In this document: positions 57,081 through 64,000 of the stretch, in pieces
Layout: every line of letters begins with the position of its first letter
How positions within the stretch are numbered: position 1 is the first letter of the stretch
NCBI RefSeq assembly: GCF_000715075.1
Contig: NC_134082.1
Coordinates: 146,928,948-146,992,947, forward strand
DNA: 64,000 nucleotides
Reading direction: 5' to 3'
Source: Nicotiana tabacum
Lineage: Eukaryota > Streptophyta > Magnoliopsida > Solanales > Solanaceae
Translations under genes and position numbers: made by a program
Notes under the pieces: generated by a model
What the model was told of the DNA's origin: nothing
What the model saw: the letters and a program-made list of their open reading frames with translations, nothing else
Database searches by the model: none

Positions 57081-60000
57081 TGTCACACCTCCTTTTTTCT
57101 GCACCCCCTAGAAAGGTGTATAAGGGGAGTTTTTCCAATTAAAGGACAATCGAAACGAGATTTATTATTTAATTCAGAGTCGCCACTTGAGAGATTTATG
57201 GTGTCCCAAGTCACCGGTTGAATCCCGAATCGAGGAAAAGATTGACTCTGTATTACAGTTCGCGAACCAGAAATCCGGATAAGGAATTCTGTTAACCCGG
57301 GAGAAAGTGTTAGGCATTCCCGAGTTCCGTGGTTCTAGCACGATCGCTCAACTGTTATATTCGACTTATTTATCTGATTTTAATACATGTTGAACCTATG
57401 TGCAAATTTTAACTTCAACCGCTTTTTATTTATTTTAAAGGAAAATTGCAACGTCATTAAAACAAGTCTTGAACCACGTTACATAAATGCACCCGTGGTT
57501 TTTGACATATTTTAACATCATTGAGATTTGGATTTGGGTCACATAAATGCGCACCCGAGTTTAGGAAAATAATGTTATTAAAATACGCGCCTAAAGAGAC
57601 TAACGCGTTATTATTTTGGGGAAGGCCGTGAATTCGCTAAACGGCCCGTCTCGAAATCTAAGTATTTTAATACGAACCTTGAAAGAAGGCCTCGCAAGTT
57701 AGGCATTTTATTTGGCGAGGCTCATCTCATTTGTTTTAAAAGGGTATCCTAAAGCAACCTATAATTTTCTTCTTAACTTGTCTCTAATAATAAAAATAAA
57801 ACCTAACTAATTATTATCTTTTAAGAAATACTACATCTAGACCTGCAAACTCAAACAGTCTACGTGAGGGAATCATAATCCAGGCCCAGCACAAACTGGA
57901 CCAATCGCAGACATGGGTCCAGGCCCCAAACGGATATGCATGTCAGACCCAGGCCTGGGCCATTTATTTCGGCCCTGAAGCCTACACTTTATGCAAAGGG
58001 GCTGTCGATCCCCAGCCGTTAAATTGAACAATGCTTCAATTCAATGTGCACAAGTGTTCACTAAAAGTTTTAAACCATCAAGTTTAATGAACTAACTCAA
58101 CGAAACGAACAATTACTCTGATTCTTTACACCAACCCTTATGCTAACCAAAATTACCAACTCGAGTTCATGTATCTATCAGATTTAAAGTTGTTGTTCAT
58201 GCTAGGAATTAACACGGACAATCATGGAAAAGCTTAACTTGTTGAGGTGATTAGCTACTATACCATGTTATTCGTACAATTAGTCATGTCTAATTTTATA
58301 CCCGTTTGTGATCCCAGCACCCTAAATATGGAAGCTATAGTAATCGGCTATTACGATCCAGATTCACCTTCACATTAACGTCACAGTTAACTAAATTAAC
58401 TATAGCAAATCTGAGTAACTCCATACAGTCCAGTACAAATATAAACAATAATCCAAAGTCTCTCTAGTTTAATTGAAAGACAAGTTTCAGAAATTCTAAT
58501 CGATACTAATGCGTATTTGAAATCTATAACTACAAGTTATACTAATAGTGAAATACAGAAGCAAATTCATATGATAGCAATGCCTCGCCATATGATTTCA
58601 TAATCGTTCAGATATATCAAATGAAACTTCAAAGCATTAGAGACAACAAGGTACCTGGAAATATAATCGAGTAGAAGGAAAAGTTAGCAACAGGAGAGCA
58701 GACAGCAGCAACCAGGAATTCAAACAACAACCATCATAGTTCGAGACCAATTTTTTTTTTTTACCCAGAATCAACTCGACCACGGCCGAGAACAAGTTTT
58801 AAAACCAATAGCAACAGCAAATACCAAAACGAACAGGCTCAATAGAGTTTGAATTAAACCAAAACTTAATCAGTAGACTACTGAACCACTTCAACAATGA
58901 GAATCACTGTCCAGAATTCGAATTACCCCTATGAATGCAATGAAACAATATATTTTTGGTTTTCTGTTCTTAAACTCTCCAGAATTCTAAAAAAAAATGA
59001 ATGCCTTCCTTTTAAAATGTTGTCTAAGACTGTTTTTTAAAAGAACTCTCAAAACTCTGAAACTCTCTGAACTGATCAAAGACTGGTCTCCCTTCTCTCC
59101 CAAAATTCCCCTGTATTTGTACCCAACTCTTACCCCTTTCCAGCCCTCCTTTTCTCTTTACAGTTGTAAAAAAGAATCTTTTATCATTGCCCCCATGTTT
59201 CTTTTACTTTCCAGCTTGTAATATTCCTCTACTATGTGTATCCTTTTAGCTTTTATCATTACCCCCCATACCATTATGTCTTGTTCCCACTATCATTAAG
59301 CAAATAGAATAATTTAATGGTCCATTAGTACTTCCTGACAGAATATTCAACTAAGCTATTTTCTAATTTCAAACTTCCCAATTACCCCCTGAGTTACCTG
59401 GAATTCCTATCCTACCCAAGTTATGCCCAATTCATCTAACCACTAACTACACTGATTCCTAATTAAATCATCTAAATGAACTGAATTTAAAACTCTAAAC
59501 ACCTCAGCTATAACCAATTCAGTCTATCAAATGCCTAACAACTGAATGACTAAAGCTGAATTTAACCACAAGTTCAATTCCATCGAACTCCAAACTCAAA
59601 CAGAACCTCAATCAGATTCAAACCACTAAACTCACACAACAATTGAACTCAGATCAGAACGAACAGTATTGCAACCAAGATGAAGGGTTTAAGGATTCAG
59701 GGAATAGACTAACACAATTCTACACTAAACCTAGATATGAGCAGATGAAACTGTAAATACATTGAATGAACAACTAAATTCATACGCCAAGTCACGTCAC
59801 AGAGTAGGGGACCAAACATCACAAAATGAAAAAATTTGGCATAACAGCAAACGATTTGACCAGAACTACTGAACTACAATTAAATCGGATTAATCGACGA
59901 AACTATTTAACCATATGTTGACTGATAGAAGAAAACTGGACCAAGAAAAAGTCCGATGGAGAAGAAAGAAAGGAAAGTAATTGAAAAAGACAGAACTATA

Positions 60001-60542
60001 ACGAAACTTAATCAGACAAACCATGAAACAACAAAAGAAAAAGTAAAGAAAAATAAATACCTTAGAATTTCAGTCCTAGTTCCCATTTGTTTTAGTTGAA
60101 AACTCCCACTTATGTTTGAAGCCGAGACGGACCTTAATCGAGTGTTCTCGACTAAGAACACACGGCTAAGGTCAACCACGACCTCAATTCTTTCCCTTTA
60201 GGGTTCGCTCTTTCGTTTTGAGATTCGACCAACTCCGCTCTGATTCGCGCAAAACTAGTAGGGGACTTGGGACGAGGGTGGTCTAGTGGTCAAAAGGTAT
60301 GGGTTTGGTAGTTATCGGAGAAGGTGAGGTTTTTGGTTGATTCTTTGATTGAAGATTCGAGAAGATCGGGGATGATTCGAAGGTAGTGGTTTGAGGGGTT
60401 AGGGTGGGGAGGTTGAGGGGAAGCTATGGTATGAAATTGGGGGTCATTGGACGGATTAGGGTTTGGTTCGATTCTTCGATCTAAGATTCAAAGCGTCTGG
60501 TACTGATTCAAAGAAAACAGATTCGGGATTTGGAAAGATGAA
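57081..60542 (+). repeat. LTR of the TGTCACACCTCC family, copy A
   Basis: It starts tgtcacacctcc and shares long stretches with copy B at 60543, among them cagagtcgccacttg, aagtcacc, atccggataaggaattctgt and gttaggcattcccgagttcc. It is interrupted or ends at 60542, where copy B begins, so either copy B inserted into it or the two are in tandem. The middle part is AT-rich with no open reading frame of note. Confidence 0.75.
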
Positions 60543-63365
60543 TGTCACACCTCCTTTTTCCGCACCCGCGAGGGTACAAGGGAGTTTTTTCCAATTAAAG
60601 GACAATCGAAACATGATTGGTTTATTTATTTCAGAGTCGCCACTTGGGAGATTTAGGGTGTCCCAAGTCACCAATTTTAATCCCGAATCGAGGAAAAGAA
60701 TGACTCCATATTACAGTCTGCATACCAGAAATCCGGATAAGGAATTCTGTTAAGCCGGGAGAAGGTGTTAGGCATTCCCGAGTTCCGTAGTTCTAGCACG
60801 GTCGCTCAACTGTTATATTCGGCTTATTTATCTGATTTTAAATTACAATTATGAACCAATGTGCCAATTTTAACCTTTTGCCACTTTGTTATTGTTATTT
60901 TAAAGAACGTGAACATCGCTTAAAACATGTCTTTGGACTGTGTCACATGAAATGCACCCACAATCCGGAACATATTTTATTTGATGTTTTGGGATTTGGA
61001 TTCGCATGAAATGCACACCCAAGTTTAAGAAAGTAGATTATTAAACACGTGCCTAAAGAGACTATCGCGTTATTATTTTGGGTAGGGCCGTGAAATTCGC
61101 TAAACGGCATGTCCCGAATTCTAGGTATTTTAATATATACATTTAGAGGGCCCCGCAGCTTGTGCATTTTTGTTTGTCGAGGCTCGTCCCATTTATTATT
61201 TTAAAAATAAATTTGCAACGTCATGGAAATGCATCTCAGACCACGTCACAGTCAATGTACCCGTGATTAGAGACACATTTCGATTTCGTTGAGATTTGGA
61301 TTTGGGTCACATAAATGTGCACCCGAGTTTTAGGGAGATAACATTATTAAAGGCGCGCCTAAAACAACTAGCGCATTATTATTTTTGGGTAGGGCCGTGA
61401 AATTTGCTAAACGGCCCGTCCCGGAATCTAAGTATTTAATACATATATTTTGTGAGGGCTCCACAATCTGTACATTTTTATTTGGCGAAGCTAGTCTCGT
61501 TTTTTATTTACTTATTTATTTATTATTATTTTATTTTATTTTTTAAAAGGATGCCATTTTTACGCCTTTAACAATACTAAACCTTACGGCTTCTTTACAA
61601 CTAAAATCTCATAACTTGTCAAAAAATTAATAAAATGAGTTTAGTGAACGAGTGTTTCGGAAGTAGTAACAACAGATACTAATGCTAATTTTGTCCGAAT
61701 GAACTAAGCAAAGGACCCCGAACAAATTAACGTCAAACTTGTGTCATAGAACAACTAGTCAAACTTAATTAAATGACATCAAATAAACAAGAATAACATA
61801 GCGCAAAATGAGCAAAAATGCATACGGTGAGAACATAAGCAGTACATTATCATACCAATTTCCATATTGCATATTCGAACATTTAACGTACCATTTCCTT
61901 ATCTAATACTCGAGGTTTACCAACCTGAACAAACAAACGGATAGCGCCATGGACCAGCCCTCAACATCGACCTCAACGGACAAGGACGACCTCGACCGAA
62001 ACAGAAAGCTCAGACCAAAGGCTGTCAACGACCCGAGATGAAGCAGAAGGGGTCGAGGGACAGTGACGACGCAGCAGCAACAGCTGCTGCTTGCCGGGGC
62101 TCCGGTGGTCGTTTGGCGTGAGGAACAGGTTGTTTGACGTAGGGTCGACTGCTGCAGCGATGGTTGCTGCTAGACTGGTTTGGGTGGTGGTTCCGACGTC
62201 GGGGGGAGGTGCGACTGGTTCGGGTTACGTCGAAGTAGAAGGAGTGGTCGACGAACGTAAAGGAGTGGTGACGGGGGACAGTGGGGGTGGCGACTGGACG
62301 ATCGCCTTGGTGATGGTTGTTTGCTGGGAACTTCTGTTGGTCGACAAGGCTGGACGGTGAGCTGGTTGCGACAGTAGGGGTACTGGGGAAGGTGACAGAG
62401 TGGCCGTTTGGTGGTGTTGTTTGTGGTGGTTTTGGCGGTGGAAGGGTCTGTTTGGTGTAGGGTTTGGTTGCGACAGTAGGGGTGCCGGGGAAGGTGATGG
62501 AGTGGTCGTTTGGTTGATGGTTATGGTGTCGACGTGATTGGTTGTTTGGTTGTCGACTGGAAAATGACGACGAGGGGGGGGCTGGTTGCTCGGTGGTGAA
62601 GAACGTGAGGCAGTAGGGTTTTGGTTCTTCTTCCCTTGGAAGAAGAAGATGAACAGTGGGTTTTTCCAATTTTTCCCCCTCCTCCCTTTTTCAAAGTCCC
62701 CAGTCCGTGTCTTTGTATGGTTTTGCCCAGGGAAATGAGCCCCACGCGTGGTGGGGTTCGAGACTTGTGTCCCCCACGCGTGGTGGGGTTCCCCATGTGT
62801 CGTGGACTCGGTTTATTATGGGCTAGGTCCGAAAATTAGGCCTAAAACCGGGTAGTTTGAACCCGAATATTATTCTTTTGCCCGGATCCGAGAATAAGAA
62901 AACGTTGCTTAACTAGTCCTGTGTAAGCAAAATAACTACCAAAAATAAGACTAATATTTAAACAAAATTATATCTTTTTTAAATATTTTTTCAAGATTTA
63001 AAATAGCTACAAAATATTAATAAAACTATTTTTTTTGTAATTTTCATTTTTTATATAAAGATAAAATATAAAGTAATATTTTTTATTTTTTTTCAACAAT
63101 TAAAATGACTACAAAACATTAATAGAATTTCTTTTGGTTATTTTTCGAAATTATATAAAGCACAAAAATAAAGTGCAATTTTTGTATTTTTTTCAAGTTT
63201 ATGAGAAGTACATAAACTAAAATTTATATATATATTTTTTGTAATTTTTCTTTTACGAGGAAAATAAAGTAAAAATAGTTAAAATGGCTATATTAGACCC
63301 AATTTCACATATTCACGCTAAAAATGTGAAAATTTTCGGGGAGGGTCAAAAATCAGGTGTCTACA
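60543..63365 (+). repeat. LTR of the TGTCACACCTCC family, copy B
   Basis: It starts tgtcacacctcc at 60543; a plausible end is ggtgtctaca at 63365, which with the start makes a short imperfect inverted repeat (tgtcacacct against tgtagacacct). A module of about 307 bp (gggtagggccgtgaaat near 61080 and 61387) is present twice, against once in copy A. The GC-rich part at 62040-62840 carries repeats such as acagtaggg, which keep long frames open without a recognisable protein. I saw no standard primer-binding site after 63365, so the 3' border is tentative. Confidence 0.7.
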
Positions 63366-64000
63366 GCTGCCCCTCTTTGACTGGAAACACAAAGAGTTTT
63401 CCGACAAAGAACGACTAGACATGTTTTTGACCCGACCATTATTTGGAGGGACTACACTAAGGAAAGGAAGGGAATGTGACCGAGCCCTGGTATCTGAGCT
63501 GCCTACATATCCTTGGTTATACAGGAATCAGGCCACGTGTAGTTCGGAAATGAGAGAGATGGTAAAGTGTACCGAGGTGAAGAGCCGATCGAGGTGCCGT
63601 TCCGTTGAGGTTCCGGTCCGCGGTCCTGCCATTACAATGAAAACTGAAAAAGACTAACTAAGCCTATCAACTACTAGTTACAAAGATGTCTATCTTTAAG
63701 TCTTCTGAAACTTGATCTTGAGTCTTGAATGGTGCTTCATACAGACTTTGGATTTGAACCTTAACTTGCTAGTTGTAGGTGTTAGTTCTTGAGCAGACCA
63801 TATCTGTTCTCCACTTCCGTACTCTGGGTTCTTTTTCTTTTTCTTTTTTCTCTTTTTTCTTTTTTTTTTCTATGCTTGCCTTTTTTCTCTTCTTGTTTTT
63901 GTTTTTGTGACCAGCTTCTATTGATCATCCCAGACTATTGACTCGCATTCTTGAGGCGAGCTTCTACTATTTCTAACTTGGATTGAATGCTGGGGATTTC
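63366..64000 (+). mobile_element. Internal or downstream region of the copy B retroelement, cut by the window end
   Basis: It starts gctgcccctctttgactgg and holds a stretch common next to this LTR family. No gag or pol motif is visible. A T/C-rich run covers 63829-63900. The window ends before any coding domain could appear. Confidence 0.45.

Noticed and set aside
62025..62669. 214-aa Pro/His-rich minus-strand frame with HSxTFPxTPTVAT repeats
   Set aside because: It lies inside an LTR and arises from GC-rich short repeats (acagtaggg and similar). No domain is recognisable; expression would be needed to revive it.
1..64000. tRNA, rRNA, CRISPR or operon-like defence systems
   Set aside because: No tRNA with paired A and B boxes, no rRNA words and no spaced repeats of CRISPR type were seen. 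The tandem repeats have no unique spacers, and the genome is a plant one.

Overview
The window is plant nuclear DNA, almost certainly from a Solanaceae and most likely Nicotiana or a close relative. This rests on spliced genes with GT-AG introns, the plant EH/Pan1, SRPK and AVT3 gene families, and a dense load of repeats of Solanaceae type: TS-like and Au-like SINEs, an RTE LINE with a (TTG)n tail, Ty3/gypsy LTRs starting TGTGACGACCC and LTRs starting TGTCACACCTCC. The genus is inferred. There is no prokaryotic, organellar or CRISPR content.

Three host genes are supported. (1) An SRPK-type SR-protein kinase lies on the minus strand at 16267-19250; it has 4 exons and 447 aa. (2) An EH-domain protein of the AtEH/Pan1 type (TPLATE endocytic complex) lies on the plus strand at 30817-51245. 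I could chain 14 exons with every phase agreeing, giving 1195 aa. Its third intron is 10.6 kb and full of transposons. (3) An intronless AVT3-type vacuolar amino-acid transporter lies on the minus strand at 53360-54631. They are ordinary single genes and do not form an operon-like unit.

The rest is mostly mobile DNA. Positions 1-5651 are a decayed gag-pol plus a 2.9-kb LTR of a Ty3/gypsy element (minus strand), inserted into a MULE transposase gene (5652-7089). Then come TIR elements rich in tandem repeats (7980-9873; about 9930-10990) and a hAT-like element (11181-14104) with a MULE-like element nested inside (11855-14058). After the kinase gene there is a full-length but decayed Ty1/copia element (19567-25419, TSD ctttc), a MULE-type MITE (25864-26898, 9-bp TSD) and a minus-strand Helitron carrying an RPA70-like fragment (27125-29694). 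Inside EH intron 3 sit a TS-like SINE/RTE tail, a decayed L1, a pentanucleotide-rich MITE, a long-TIR MULE and a Stowaway MITE. Downstream are a hAT MITE (52216-53187, perfect 8-bp TSD), a 5'-truncated RTE LINE (55047-56403, 17-bp TSD) and two LTRs of one family (57081-60542 and 60543 to about 63365) with internal sequence running to the window end.

I saw no clearly new multi-gene system. The most interesting signals are a 42-nt exon in the EH gene made by a 126-bp tandem duplication, the pair of an RTE LINE and a SINE-like copy sharing one 3' tail in the same window, a nested transposon whose ends can be read base by base, and a Helitron gene fragment with its intron still recognisable. All alignments, splice sites and counts were made by eye.
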